From Pseudomonas svalbardensis (lineage in GTDB: Bacteria > Pseudomonadota > Gammaproteobacteria > Pseudomonadales > Pseudomonadaceae): a stretch of 64,000 bases of DNA. Below the pieces are notes generated by a model. It made no database searches. It saw only the letters and a list, made by a program, of their open reading frames with translations, and was not told where the DNA came from. The stretch lies in contig NZ_CP125619.1 in the NCBI RefSeq assembly GCF_030053115.1, positions 5,219,501 to 5,283,500 of the forward strand, written 5' to 3'. The translations under genes and the position numbers were made by a program. Below are positions 15,903 to 24,800 of this stretch, in pieces (positions within the stretch are counted from its first letter, which is position 1; the number at the start of each line of letters is the position of its first letter).

Positions 15903-17840
15903 TTAGAAGTTCACGCCGAAGCTGAGCGCAACGAAATCGCGGTCATCGACGGTGGTGTACTTGCCATCAAAGAAGTTGGTGTAAGCCAGGCTCGCGGTGT
16001 AGGTGTTCTGGTACTCGGCATCGACGCCCAGGCTCACCGCTTTGCGACCTTCCTCGAAGTTGCCGCCAGGGCCAGGCGAGTAGCCTTCCACGTCATGAGA
16101 CCAGGCCACGTTCGGCTTGAGGTTCACACCGGCGAATACGTCGTTGTATTCCCAGATGGCACGACCGCGGTAACCCCAGGAGTTTGCAGTGGTGAATCCG
16201 TCGTTTTCACAGTAGCGGCTCACGTTGTTTTGCGGTCCGCCTGCCAGGGTGCCGGTGTTCAATGTCTGGCACTGACCACCTGGCAATGGACCAGGGCCGT
16301 AGCTCGGGTCACGGCCGTAACGCGCTTTGTTAGTGCTTTCCAGACCACCAACGTGAGTAAAGCCGACCTCGCCCACCAGAGTCAGCCGCTCAGCACCCAT
16401 CACCTGGTCGAAGAAGTGAGTAAGGGTCGTCTGCAGTTGGGTGACTTCCTTGCGGCGATAGCCTTTTTGATCCGCCCCTGGCGTACCCTGGAGCACGGAA
16501 ACGTTAGGGTTCAGAGGCGTCAGACCGGAAAATAGAATGTCAGTGGTGTTGAGCTGAACCGGAGCATTCGGCCGGTAGCTGACTTCACCACTCCACGCAG
16601 TACCTGTAGGTAATGTGGTCGAGAAGCTCAAGCCATACAGGCGAATATCTTCAGGGTACTCGACGTAGTAGCTGGAGTTACCGGCCACATTCAATGGCAA
16701 CAAGGTCGGTGCCAGGTTACGCGCGACAGCGAGAGGAACACCCCTGGCCACCAGCGAGCCCACCAGGCCCGCCGCGCTGTAAGCGCTCGCCGGAGCACCT
16801 TTGCCGCTGAAAATCGGCGCACGGCTGTGGTAGTTCATGAAGTAGGCGCCGAACTCGGTGTCCAGCGGATCGAACATGTATTTGAAGGACACGCCAAATT
16901 GACCGCTGTCACGGGCATCGCGATCCGGACCGCGACGAACGATGACACCTTCATCCGGGTCACCCCAGGTCACGCCTCTGGCAGCCAGGGTGTTGATGCT
17001 GGCATTACGCAACGAAGCCGGCAGCCCCGCAGCCGTCAGTGCGCTGTTGAGCCCGTTACGGGTGCGCAGTACGGCCAGGTTGTTGTCGCAGCCATCCGAA
17101 ATCACGTCCGGTTGCGAGAAGAAGGTGCCGCAGTTGTCGGTAACGGTCTGGTCCCATTCGAGCTGGTAGAAGGCTTCGGTCGAGAGGTTCTCGGTGAGGC
17201 TCTGCGAGACGTAGAACATGTTGACCGGGATCAGGCCTTCCTTGATCTCGGCACCTGGACGACGGAACGCGGACACGTCGATCGGGTTGATCGAGTTGAT
17301 GCCGCCGCCGATGAAGGTACTTTCACCCCAGCTTACTACTTGCTTGCCCAGACGCACGGAGCCCGGCTGATCGGCAACGGAGTAGTTGTGGTAGACAAAG
17401 GCGTCGAGGATCTGGCCGCCGGAGGACTTGGCGCCTTCCTTGCGGTTGCTGTCGCTGATGTCCTTGAACGGACGACTTTCGTCCTTGAGTTCGAAGTCGT
17501 ACCAGTATTTGCCACGGACGAATACGCCGGTATCGCCATATTTCAATTCGAGGTCATGGATGCCCTTGAAGATCTTGGAGAACGTTTCGCCGCTCTTGAA
17601 GTTCAGGTGACCATCGTCGGAGGTCTGGGACAGGCCACGGCCGCCGTTGTTGACGCCGATGAGGTTCTTGTTGGCACTTTCAGTAGACCAACTGGCACCG
17701 ATCGACAGGGACGAGTCGAACTGACCTTCGATTTCACCAACGTTGAAACTGACGCCGAATGCTGGCCCGGCGAGCGTAGAGGCAAGACTGACCGCCAGGG
17801 GCAGTTTCGCCCGGCGCCAGAACTGGTTTACTGATGTCAT
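15903..17840 (-). CDS. DUF1302 outer-membrane beta-barrel-like protein
   Basis: A 645-residue protein with a signal peptide (LPLAVSLASTLAGPAFG, about residues 13-29) and alternating beta-strand character typical of DUF1302. It ends ...DDRDFVALSFGVNF, an outer-membrane-type terminal strand with final Phe. The start at MTSVNQFWRRAK is chosen because GGAG lies 8 nt upstream; a longer frame exists but has no signal peptide. Always paired with DUF1329 in Pseudomonas. Its leader carries an AACAATAA Crc-type motif. Confidence 0.85.
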   Translation of the reverse strand: MTSVNQFWRRAKLPLAVSLASTLAGPAFGVSFNVGEIEGQFDSSLSIGASWSTESANKNLIGVNNGGRGLSQTSDDGHLNFKSGETFSKIFKGIHDLELKYGDTGVFVRGKYWYDFELKDESRPFKDISDSNRKEGAKSSGGQILDAFVYHNYSVADQPGSVRLGKQVVSWGESTFIGGGINSINPIDVSAFRRPGAEIKEGLIPVNMFYVSQSLTENLSTEAFYQLEWDQTVTDNCGTFFSQPDVISDGCDNNLAVLRTRNGLNSALTAAGLPASLRNASINTLAARGVTWGDPDEGVIVRRGPDRDARDSGQFGVSFKYMFDPLDTEFGAYFMNYHSRAPIFSGKGAPASAYSAAGLVGSLVARGVPLAVARNLAPTLLPLNVAGNSSYYVEYPEDIRLYGLSFSTTLPTGTAWSGEVSYRPNAPVQLNTTDILFSGLTPLNPNVSVLQGTPGADQKGYRRKEVTQLQTTLTHFFDQVMGAERLTLVGEVGFTHVGGLESTNKARYGRDPSYGPGPLPGGQCQTLNTGTLAGGPQNNVSRYCENDGFTTANSWGYRGRAIWEYNDVFAGVNLKPNVAWSHDVEGYSPGPGGNFEEGRKAVSLGVDAEYQNTYTASLAYTNFFDGKYTTVDDRDFVALSFGVNF

Positions 17841-17859
17841 CGACGCTACTCCATGTGCA

Positions 17860-17867
17860 TTATTGTT
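17860..17867 (-). promoter_or_regulatory. Crc/Hfq catabolite-repression motif (AAnAAnAA) in the DUF1302 leader
   Basis: On the minus strand the mRNA reads AACAATAA, a match to the Pseudomonas CA motif AAnAAnAA, 19 nt before the ATG and just upstream of the GGAG ribosome-binding site. Such sites are bound by Hfq-Crc to block translation when preferred carbon sources are present. Confidence 0.55.
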
Positions 17868-18122
17868 ATGGCAGTGAGTACTTCTAAAAACGCTGTGGAT
17901 GACTGGGAGCCAAGGTATCCCTAAGTCATGCCAAAGTTGCATCGCCCCGGTGTGTGCGTTTGCTCCGTTCTTAAAAATCCTTGAGCGGACTATAGCCAGC
18001 AGGTAGTACTGCTTGATCCCTCTAAAGTGTGATTTGCAGCTACCGACCACTCTGGAACAGTCCTTTGCCAAGCCGACGCCCGTCGGCACGGCAAGGATGG
18101 CTGAAATTTCAGATTTGACAAG

Positions 18123-18169
18123 CCAAGCGCTTGCTTGGTGGGGCTGGCGTGCCCTTTTGGGCACGCCAG
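18123..18169 (-). terminator. Tandem hairpins after the AMP-ligase gene
   Basis: Two perfect hairpins lie just beyond the stop: CTGGCGTGCCC/GGGCACGCCAG (18144-18169, 11-bp stem, TTTT loop) and CCAAGC/GCTTGG (18123-18138). No U-tract follows, so they may stabilise the mRNA 3' end or attenuate read-through rather than terminate classically. Confidence 0.5.
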
Positions 18170-18176
18170 GTGACGC

Positions 18177-19859
18177 TTAAAGCGTCGAGAGGAAGGTGCT
18201 GTTGTTGGCTTGCCATTCGGTGATGTCGACGCGAATGCGCTTCTTGTCGAGTTTACCGACACTGGTCTTGGGAATTTCAGTAACAAGGGCGATCTGGCTC
18301 GGGATGGCCCACTTGCTCAGGTGCCCCAGTTCCACGAACGGTTTGAGGTGTTCCTTCAGTTCTTTGGCCCCGATCTCATGGCCTTCGCGGACCACCAGCA
18401 GTGCGAACGGACGTTCACCCCACTGCGGATCGGCGATGCCCACAACTGCTACTTCGCGTACCGCAGGGTGGCGACTGATCAAGTCTTCAAGGTCCAGGGA
18501 GGAGATCCACTCGCCGCCGGTCTTGATCACATCCTTGATCCGGTCGCGAATGTCGATCACACCCATGCTGTCCAGGGTCGCTACGTCACCGGTGTGCAGC
18601 CAGCCCCCGGCCCAGAGCTCGGCGCCCTTTTGCGGTTCGTTGAAATAGCCCTCGGTGAGCCACGGCGCACGCAGCACCAGTTCGCCTTGGGTCTCGCCAT
18701 CGGCGGGCAGGAAGTTGCCGTCGGTGTCGACGATCGCCGCCTCCACCAATGGCCCCGGCACACCGGCCTTGATCCGGTACGTGGTGCGTTCGTCTTCGGT
18801 GCCGGCCATCAGCTCGTCGTTGAGGTGCGCGCACGAGATCAGCGGTCCGGTTTCCGACATGCCGTAAGCGGCGGTCAGCTGAATGCCATTGGCCTTGGCG
18901 GCTTCGTACAACGTGCGGTTCAACGCACTGCCGCCGATGACAATTTTCCAGCCAACAAAGTCGGTGCCTTGCGCGGCCTTGGAATTAAGGAGCATTTGCA
19001 GAATGGTTGGTACGCAATGGGAAAAAGTGACCTTCTCCTTGCGCCACAGCTCCACCAGGTATTCCGGGTCATAACGACCGGGATAGACCTGCTTGAGCCC
19101 GAGCATGGTCGCTACATACGGCAGGCCCCAAGCGTGCACGTGGAACATCGGGGTGATCGGCATGTAGACATCGTTGGTGCCCAGCAAACGCACGCTGTCG
19201 ATGGCGCCCATGATGGTCGACACGCCCATGGTGTGCAGCACCAGTTGCCGATGGGTGAAGTACACACCTTTGGGATTACCGGTGGTGCCGGTGGTGTAGA
19301 ACGTGGTCGCGACCGAATTTTCGTCGAAATCCTGAAAGTCGTACTGCGTGCTCGCCGCCGCCAGCAACTGCTCGTACTCGCCGATGAGGTTCGGCAGGTC
19401 GGCGGGACTCGAAGGCAGGTCAGTCAGCAGCAGGGTTTTCTCCACCGTGGTCAGGTGCCCGGCAATCGCCTGATACAACCCGACGAACTCGCTGTTGACC
19501 AGCACAAAGCGGTCCTCGGCGTGGTTCATGGTGTAGAGGATTTGTTCCGGAGACAGCCGCACGTTAATGGTGTGGATCACCGCGCCGATCATCGGGATGG
19601 CGAACATGCATTCCAGATAACGATGGCTGTCCCAGTCCATCACCGCCACGGTATCCCCGGCCTTGACGCCGGCCGCCGTCAGCACGTTGGCCAGCCTGGC
19701 GACCCGTTCGATCAGGGTCGGATAGCTGTAGCGCAACTGGTCACGGTAAATGATCTCGCGGGTTTTTTCATAACGAGCGCCGGACATCAGCAGCCGTTTA
19801 ATCAGCAGCGGATACTGGTAAGCGCCTTCGGCTGGAGGGATAACGCGAGTCTGCAACAT
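18177..19859 (-). CDS. Fatty-acyl-CoA synthetase (AMP-forming ligase)
   Basis: A 560-residue ANL-superfamily enzyme that activates a fatty acid with ATP and CoA. The P-loop-like motif TTFYTTGTTGNPKG (about residues 183-196) is intact, as are AYGMSETGP (about 330), the GWLHTGDVA motif with the hinge RDRIKDVIKTGGEWIS, and the C-terminal catalytic Lys in IPKTSVGKLDKKRIR. The start at MLQTRVIPPAEG has AGGGA 6 nt upstream. The P. putida counterpart (PP_0763 as I recall) is implicated in medium-chain fatty-acid growth. DUF1302 and DUF1329 follow downstream on the same strand. Confidence 0.92.
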   Translation of the reverse strand: MLQTRVIPPAEGAYQYPLLIKRLLMSGARYEKTREIIYRDQLRYSYPTLIERVARLANVLTAAGVKAGDTVAVMDWDSHRYLECMFAIPMIGAVIHTINVRLSPEQILYTMNHAEDRFVLVNSEFVGLYQAIAGHLTTVEKTLLLTDLPSSPADLPNLIGEYEQLLAAASTQYDFQDFDENSVATTFYTTGTTGNPKGVYFTHRQLVLHTMGVSTIMGAIDSVRLLGTNDVYMPITPMFHVHAWGLPYVATMLGLKQVYPGRYDPEYLVELWRKEKVTFSHCVPTILQMLLNSKAAQGTDFVGWKIVIGGSALNRTLYEAAKANGIQLTAAYGMSETGPLISCAHLNDELMAGTEDERTTYRIKAGVPGPLVEAAIVDTDGNFLPADGETQGELVLRAPWLTEGYFNEPQKGAELWAGGWLHTGDVATLDSMGVIDIRDRIKDVIKTGGEWISSLDLEDLISRHPAVREVAVVGIADPQWGERPFALLVVREGHEIGAKELKEHLKPFVELGHLSKWAIPSQIALVTEIPKTSVGKLDKKRIRVDITEWQANNSTFLSTL

Positions 19860-19945
19860 AAGAGTCCCTTTTCTGACTGCACGGTCGTGGCTGAAAGTAA
19901 GCACTTTAGTGGTCTTGGACGCCAGCCAAATCAGCCAAAGGAATG

Positions 19946-19965
19946 ATTTGCAAAGTCGTGCAAAT
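19946..19965. promoter_or_regulatory. Inverted repeat upstream of the AMP-ligase, candidate operator
   Basis: ATTTGCA-N6-TGCAAAT is a perfect 7-bp inverted repeat centred about 95 bp upstream of the AMP-ligase start. It is a plausible transcription-factor site; the factor is unknown. Just downstream (minus strand) TTTGGCTGA/TTTGGCTGG form a short direct repeat. Confidence 0.45.
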
Positions 19966-20019
19966 GCTAGCGTTGCGCCAGCACCTGCTGGTATTTCTTA
20001 TCCATGACTCATAGCGCGA

Positions 20020-20649
20020 TCAATGCATCTCGGTAAACGCGAGTTTCACACCGATGGCGATCAGTACCGCGCCCATCGTCCGATCGAACCAGTGGCCCAT
20101 CCGGGCAAAACCTGCGCGCACGCGCTGCTGGCTGAACAGCATCGCCACCAGGCAAAACCACACAGCGGTGGCCACCGCGAGGTAAATGCCGTAGCCCGCC
20201 TGTACCGCCAGCGGCGTGTGCGGATTGATCACCACGGTGAACAGCGAAAGGAAGAACAGCGTCGCTTTCGGGTTCAGACCGTTGGTCACGAAACCCGACG
20301 TGAAGGCGCCGCGAGCAGTGCGCTCGCCCGCTTCCTTGTGCAGATCGTCAGCCGCAGGTTGGGCCGGCTGTGCTCGCAAGGCCTTGAAGCCGATGTACAG
20401 CAGGTACGCGGCGGCGGCCCATTTCAGGGCATTAAACAACACGATCGACTGGGACACGATCAGGCCAATGCCGAGCAACGAATAGCCGACGTGCAGGAAA
20501 ATGGCCGTGCCGACACCCAGCGCCGTCCAGGTGCCAGCGCGACGACCATGGGTCACGCTCTCACGCACCACCACGGCAAAGTCCGGGCCGGGGCTGGCCA
20601 CGGCCAGCAAGTGAATCAGGGCAACGGTCAAAAACTCTGTCCAGTACAT
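20020..20649 (-). CDS. LysE/RhtB-family amino-acid exporter
   Basis: A 209-residue inner-membrane protein with about six hydrophobic segments and the LysE family N-terminus (LLAVASPGPDFAVVVRESVTHG, spanning residues 14-35). The GLNPKATLFFLSLFT block in the middle is also diagnostic. Family members export amino acids such as lysine, threonine or homoserine lactone. The substrate cannot be assigned. It stands alone, divergent from the hydroxyacid dehydrogenase gene at 20741. Confidence 0.9.
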   Translation of the reverse strand: MYWTEFLTVALIHLLAVASPGPDFAVVVRESVTHGRRAGTWTALGVGTAIFLHVGYSLLGIGLIVSQSIVLFNALKWAAAAYLLYIGFKALRAQPAQPAADDLHKEAGERTARGAFTSGFVTNGLNPKATLFFLSLFTVVINPHTPLAVQAGYGIYLAVATAVWFCLVAMLFSQQRVRAGFARMGHWFDRTMGAVLIAIGVKLAFTEMH

Positions 20650-20740
20650 GGGGGATCCTTTTGGCCAAGCGTAACTGTTTGTTTCATCTGGTAGGCTCGG
20701 CAGATTACGCCTTCAGTTCATTGCACAAAAGGTACAGTTG

Positions 20741-21706
20741 ATGACGAACACTCACCGCGCCGTTTTCCTCGACCACCCGTCCCTGGACCTGGGTGACCTC
20801 GACCTCAGCCCGCTGCAAGAGTGTTTCAGCGACTTACAGCTTTTCGCCCAGACCACGCCGGACCAGGTGATCGAACGCCTCAAGGGCGCCACCGTTGCCA
20901 TCAGCAACAAAATCCTGATCGACGCCGCCGCCATCGCAGCCAGCCCCGAGCTGAAGCTGATCCTGATCACGGCCACCGGCACCAACAACGTTGACCTCGC
21001 CGCCGCCCGCGCCAACGGAATTACCGTCTGCAACTGCCAGGGTTACGGCACGCCCTCGGTGGCGCAGCACACGATCATGTTGCTGCTCAATCTGGCGACG
21101 CGCCTGGCCGATTATCAAAAGGCAGTCGGCGAAGGTCGCTGGCAGCAGGCGAAACAGTTCTGTCTGCTGGATTACCCGATTGTCGAACTGGAAGGCAAAA
21201 CCCTCGGCCTGCTCGGTCACGGCGAACTTGGCGGCGCGGTCGCACGACTGGCCGAAGCCTTTGGCATGCGTGTACTGCTCGGCCAGATTCCCGGGCGCCC
21301 TGCCCGACCGGATCGTTTGCCACTGGAGGAGCTGCTGCCGCAGATCGACGCGCTGACCCTGCACTGCCCGCTCAACGAACACACCCGCCACTTCATCGGA
21401 GCCCGTGAGCTGGCCTCGATGAAACCCGGTGCATTCGTGGTCAACACCGCACGCGGCGGCCTGATCGACGAACAGGCCCTGGCCGATGCCTTGCGCAACG
21501 GTCACCTGGGCGGCGCGGCCACCGACGTGTTGAGCGTCGAGCCACCGACCGCCGGCAATCCGCTGCTGGCCCAAGACATTCCACGGTTGATTGTCACCCC
21601 GCACAATGCTTGGGGCAGTCGCGAGGCACGCCAGCGAATCGTGGGCCAGTTGACCGAAAACGCTCAGGGATACTTCAGTGGTAAAGCGCTGCGGGTCGTC
21701 AGTTGA
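20741..21706 (+). CDS. D-2-hydroxyacid dehydrogenase (NAD-dependent)
   Basis: A 321-residue D-isomer-specific 2-hydroxyacid dehydrogenase. The Rossmann motif is GLLGHGELGGAVARLAEAFG (about residues 150-169). The catalytic residues are in NTARGGLID (Arg), DVLSVEPP (Glu) and TPHNAWGS (His). It reduces a 2-keto acid such as hydroxypyruvate or glyoxylate to the D-hydroxyacid; the exact substrate is not determinable. The ATG at 20741 is favoured over the TTG just before it, with AAGG 8 nt upstream. It is followed 33 bp later by rsmC. Confidence 0.88.
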   Translation: MTNTHRAVFLDHPSLDLGDLDLSPLQECFSDLQLFAQTTPDQVIERLKGATVAISNKILIDAAAIAASPELKLILITATGTNNVDLAAARANGITVCNCQGYGTPSVAQHTIMLLLNLATRLADYQKAVGEGRWQQAKQFCLLDYPIVELEGKTLGLLGHGELGGAVARLAEAFGMRVLLGQIPGRPARPDRLPLEELLPQIDALTLHCPLNEHTRHFIGARELASMKPGAFVVNTARGGLIDEQALADALRNGHLGGAATDVLSVEPPTAGNPLLAQDIPRLIVTPHNAWGSREARQRIVGQLTENAQGYFSGKALRVVS

Positions 21707-21739
21707 TAGACTGCGGCACTTTTTTCACAGGAGCAGAGT

Positions 21740-22738
21740 ATGGATCCGCGCAGTGAAGTACTGCTTCGTCAGGCCGAGTTATTCCAGGGTTCGGTGCTGC
21801 TGACCGGTTTGCCCGCCGATGATCTGCTGGGCCGTTTGCCCGACGCTCATGGCTGGTGCTGGCATGCCGGCGATCAAGCAGCGCTGGATGCCCGCTTCGC
21901 CGAGCGCAGCCATTTCGGCGTGAATGCACCGGAGCGCGCGTTCGACACCGCCGTGGTGTTTCTGCCCAAGTCCAAGGACCTGACCGACTACATCCTCAAC
22001 GCCCTCGCCTCCAGACTGGCCGGTCGTGAACTGTATCTGGTGGGTGAAAAACGCAGCGGCATCGAAGGTGCGGCCAAGCAACTGAACCCCTTCGGCAAAC
22101 CGCGCAAGCTCGACAGCGCGCGGCATTGCCAGCTGTGGCAGGTTACCGTGGCCACTGCGCCAGAAGCCAAGTCCCTGGAAAGCCTGGCCCAGACTTATGA
22201 GTTGCCGCTGGCCGAAGGTCCGCTAAAAGTCATCAGCCTGCCGGGCGTGTTCAGCCACGGTCGGCTGGATCGCGGCAGCGCGCTGTTGCTGGAACATTTG
22301 GACAAATTGCCGAGCGGCCATTTGCTGGACTTCGGTTGCGGTGCCGGTGTGTTGGGAGCAGCGGTGAAACGTCGCTATCCACACAATCAGGTCACCTTGC
22401 TTGATGTGGATGCCTTTGCCGCCGCCAGCAGTCGCCTGACATTGGCTGCCAACGGTCTGGAAGCTGACGTGATTACCGGTGACGGTATCGACGCAGCACC
22501 GATGGGCTTGAGTGCAATTCTGAGCAACCCACCCTTCCATGTCGGGGTTCACACCGACTACTTCGCTACCGAGAACTTGCTGCGAAAAGCTGCTAAACAT
22601 CTGAAAAATGGTGGAGAACTGCGCTTGGTAGCCAACAGCTTCCTGAAGTATCAGCCGCTGATCGAAGAGCATCTGGGCGTGTGTGCGATCAAGGCTGAAG
22701 GACAGGGTTTCAGAATCTATCGGGCCAAACGCGGCTAG
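21740..22738 (+). CDS. rsmC: 16S rRNA (guanine-1207-N2)-methyltransferase
   Basis: A 332-residue protein with the two-domain RsmC layout: a degenerate N-terminal methyltransferase-like half and an active C-terminal half. The SAM motif [13 protein letters not shown] is near residue 194 and the catalytic NPPF motif (LSNPPFHVG) near 257. It methylates G1207 of 16S rRNA in the 30S subunit. An ACAGGAG ribosome-binding site precedes the ATG. Length matches E. coli RsmC. Confidence 0.92.
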   Translation: MDPRSEVLLRQAELFQGSVLLTGLPADDLLGRLPDAHGWCWHAGDQAALDARFAERSHFGVNAPERAFDTAVVFLPKSKDLTDYILNALASRLAGRELYLVGEKRSGIEGAAKQLNPFGKPRKLDSARHCQLWQVTVATAPEAKSLESLAQTYELPLAEGPLKVISLPGVFSHGRLDRGSALLLEHLDKLPSGHLLDFGCGAGVLGAAVKRRYPHNQVTLLDVDAFAAASSRLTLAANGLEADVITGDGIDAAPMGLSAILSNPPFHVGVHTDYFATENLLRKAAKHLKNGGELRLVANSFLKYQPLIEEHLGVCAIKAEGQGFRIYRAKRG

Positions 22739-22797
22739 GTCTTCTTTTTAAAAAAGAGGCTTGCCCAATCGGATTTGTCTAGGCAGAATCCGCTCCG

Positions 22798-22993
22798 TCC
22801 TAGGGGAGTAGTCTCCCACGAGCGCCATGCTCGTCCGGCATACGTCAACATACTTGGTCAACAGACCATGGCGTATGCGACCAAGCGTCCGCATCAGACG
22901 GATCGCAGGGTTTGACAAGACCTATGACACGAACACCTTACCCGGGGCGGGAAGGCTGTACGTGTCATAGCCGTGTCGACCCGCCCCTTAGGA
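22798..22993 (+). ncRNA. yybP-ykoY manganese riboswitch
   Basis: The leader of the GDT1-type transporter gene carries the family hallmarks: GGGGAGTAG at the 5' side (22803-22811), an internal CAACATACTTGGTCAACAGACC segment, and ACCTTACCCGGGGCGGGAAGG near the 3' end. Pairing of TCCTAGGGG (22798-22806) with CCCCTTAGGA (22984-22993) closes the structure, with one unpaired A. These riboswitches bind Mn2+ and control manganese exporters and related transporters. The closing 3' strand overlaps the likely Shine-Dalgarno AGGA, pointing to control at translation. Confidence 0.88.
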
Positions 22994-23001
22994 AAACCCT
23001 G

Positions 23002-23586
23002 ATGCTGGACTCATTTCTCGTTCCCACCGCAATCGTTGCCTTGGCCGAAATCGGCGACAAGACGCAACTGCTCGCGCTCATTCTCGCCGCTCGCTTTCGC
23101 AAACCCTGGCCGATCATCGCCGGCATCGTCGCTGCAACCCTGGCCAACCACGCGGCCGCCGGCGCGGTAGGTGCCTGGGTCGGTAGTTTCTTCTCGAATG
23201 CGACGCTGCACTGGATCCTCGCCGCGAGCTTCACCGCGACCGCATTGTGGACCCTGGTGCCGGACAAGATGGATGACGACGAAGCCAGCACCGCCCGCAA
23301 GTTCGGACCGTTCCTGACCACGTTGATCGCGTTTTTCCTTGCGGAGATGGGCGACAAGACTCAAGTCGCCACGGTGATGCTCGCTGCGCAATACCCGGAG
23401 CTGTGGCTGGTGATCATCGGCACCACCGTCGGGATGTTGATTGCCAACGTGCCGGTGGTTTTGGCGGGTAACTTTGCCGCGGATAAATTGCCGTTGACCC
23501 TGATCCGTCGCCTGGCGGCGTCGGCGTTCTTCATCCTCGCCATTGTCGCGGTGTACAAGGCGATGCAGAGCAGCGGTTGGGCTTGA
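23002..23586 (+). CDS. UPF0016/GDT1-family Mn2+ (or Ca2+) exporter
   Basis: A 194-residue membrane protein with about six helices and the two inverted family motifs: ALAEIGDKTQLLA near the N-terminus and FLAEMGDKTQVAT in the middle. The two E-x-G-D-[KR]-[TS] repeats are the cation-binding hallmark of TMEM165/GDT1/MneA proteins. The start at MLDSFLVPTAI is set because the family begins there and because it directly follows the riboswitch; a longer frame runs back through the aptamer. Bacterial members export Mn2+, consistent with the riboswitch. Confidence 0.92.
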   Translation: MLDSFLVPTAIVALAEIGDKTQLLALILAARFRKPWPIIAGIVAATLANHAAAGAVGAWVGSFFSNATLHWILAASFTATALWTLVPDKMDDDEASTARKFGPFLTTLIAFFLAEMGDKTQVATVMLAAQYPELWLVIIGTTVGMLIANVPVVLAGNFAADKLPLTLIRRLAASAFFILAIVAVYKAMQSSGWA

Positions 23587-23616
23587 TGCGGTAGGCCGTC
23601 AGACCGCGTTATCGTT

Positions 23617-23682
23617 CTTCGCGAGCAGGCTCGCTCCCACAGGTGATCGCGTTCCAATGTGGGAGCGAGCCTGCTCGCGATA
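23617..23682. repeat. REP doublet (GTGGGAGCGAGC type)
   Basis: TTCGCGAGCAGGCTCGCTCC and its complement ending GCCTGCTCGCGA are separated by a spacer of about 18 bp between converging genes. Same class as 2471-2537 and 37898-37971. Confidence 0.88.
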
Positions 23683-23708
23683 GCGTCAGTGGCAGCACCG
23701 CATGAACA

Positions 23709-24527
23709 TCAGGATTTCTTGGCTTTCTCGTACAGCGGCATGACTTTCGGAATCGCCGCTTGCAACGAAGCAACCCGACTGGCCGACGCCGGGTGCGTGC
23801 TCATGAACTCTGGCGGCGAACCTTGCGAAGCCTTGCTCATCTTGTTCCACAAGGTGATCGCCGCGTTCGGGTTGTAGCCGGCGCGAGCAGCCAGTTCCAG
23901 GCCGATCAGGTCCGCCTCGTTTTCATTGGAGCGACTGTTGGGCAAGGTCATGCCGTAGTTGGCCACGGTATCCGCCAGCGCCAGGCTGTCCTGACCCAGA
24001 CCGAACAAGGCACCGGCGCCCTGCTTGGCCATTTCGATGCCGTAAGCCTTGGACATCGCTTCACGACCATGCTCGCGCAGGGCGTGGGCGATTTCGTGGC
24101 CCATGATCGCGGCGATTTCATCGTCGGTCAGTTTTAGGCTGTCGATCAGGCCGGTGTAGAAAATGATCTTGCCGCCAGGCCCACAGTTGGCATTGAGTTC
24201 GTCGCTCTTGATCAGGTTGACCTCCCACTTCCACTGGGCCGAATCTGGTCGAAAAATCGGCGCCTGGGCAATCAGCCGGTCGGCAATGGCCTGGACACGT
24301 TTGGCCTCGCTACTGGTCTTGTCCAGCACGCCTTTACTGCTCGCCTCGCCGACTGTCTTTTGATAAGACTGGGCGTACATCTGATTAACCTGATCGGTCG
24401 ACAGCATGCTGAACATGTACTGTTTGCGCTCAACGCCCACCGCGCCACCGCTGGTGGTGTTGACCGACTGACAACCCGCGAGCAGCAGACCTGCGCTCAG
24501 CGCACACACAACCAATGTCTTATTCAT
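23709..24527 (-). CDS. M48-family periplasmic zinc metalloprotease lipoprotein (LoiP/YggG-like)
   Basis: A 272-residue lipoprotein: signal peptide with lipobox LLAGC (Cys19), then an M48 peptidase domain. The zinc motif is HEIAHALREHG (about residues 136-146) and the third ligand is the Glu in NENEADLIG (about 200). The E. coli relatives LoiP and BepA act in outer-membrane protein quality control; here the length fits LoiP. The start at MNKTLVVCALS is chosen because it begins the signal peptide and has AGGGA upstream. Confidence 0.87.
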   Translation of the reverse strand: MNKTLVVCALSAGLLLAGCQSVNTTSGGAVGVERKQYMFSMLSTDQVNQMYAQSYQKTVGEASSKGVLDKTSSEAKRVQAIADRLIAQAPIFRPDSAQWKWEVNLIKSDELNANCGPGGKIIFYTGLIDSLKLTDDEIAAIMGHEIAHALREHGREAMSKAYGIEMAKQGAGALFGLGQDSLALADTVANYGMTLPNSRSNENEADLIGLELAARAGYNPNAAITLWNKMSKASQGSPPEFMSTHPASASRVASLQAAIPKVMPLYEKAKKS

Positions 24528-24800
24528 CAAAAATTTCCCTGAAAACATGCCGGTTATCCTAGGCGGTGAATTGTATTGGCGCCAGATACAACAGAGGTGT
24601 AGACGCACATTTCAGACAAAGCTCTCATGACCGTAGGAAAAAATTCACCTAACAGCGCCCACCGCGGTCGATAACGGCCCGTAATGATTCATTTGCGACA
24701 TTAACGCCTACAAAACAGCCAATTCGCCAAACCCCGCTCATGGCCATCGACACCCCTGCCGATACAGCACCGCAGACGTCCTCTTGCGTGCGGAGCACCC

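Larger units (their letters stand above)
17841..18176 (-). promoter_or_regulatory. Intergenic region ahead of DUF1302: leader and promoter region
   Basis: A 336-bp gene-free stretch. At its left end is the DUF1302 leader with its AACAATAA element. The middle is AT-richer (about 17950-18010) and probably holds the DUF1302 promoter, which I could not assign confidently. The right end holds the hairpins that follow the AMP-ligase stop. Confidence 0.45.

Noticed and set aside
15903..18164. Extended DUF1302 reading frame beginning about 108 codons upstream of 17840
   Set aside because: The extra N-terminus has no signal peptide and low-complexity composition; the start at 17840 has a good Shine-Dalgarno and begins a signal peptide.
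20834..21604. Long minus-strand ORFs opposite the hydroxyacid dehydrogenase and similar shadow ORFs elsewhere
   Set aside because: They are antisense to conserved genes in high-GC DNA and show no family features.
22912..23001. Extended reading frame of the GDT1-type exporter through the riboswitch
   Set aside because: The added residues translate aptamer sequence, and the family N-terminus begins at 23002.
24640..24770. Possible sigma-28 promoter (GTCGATAA or GCCGATAC) before the chemoreceptor
   Set aside because: No matching TAAAG-type -35 at the right spacing (15 bp); too weak to list.
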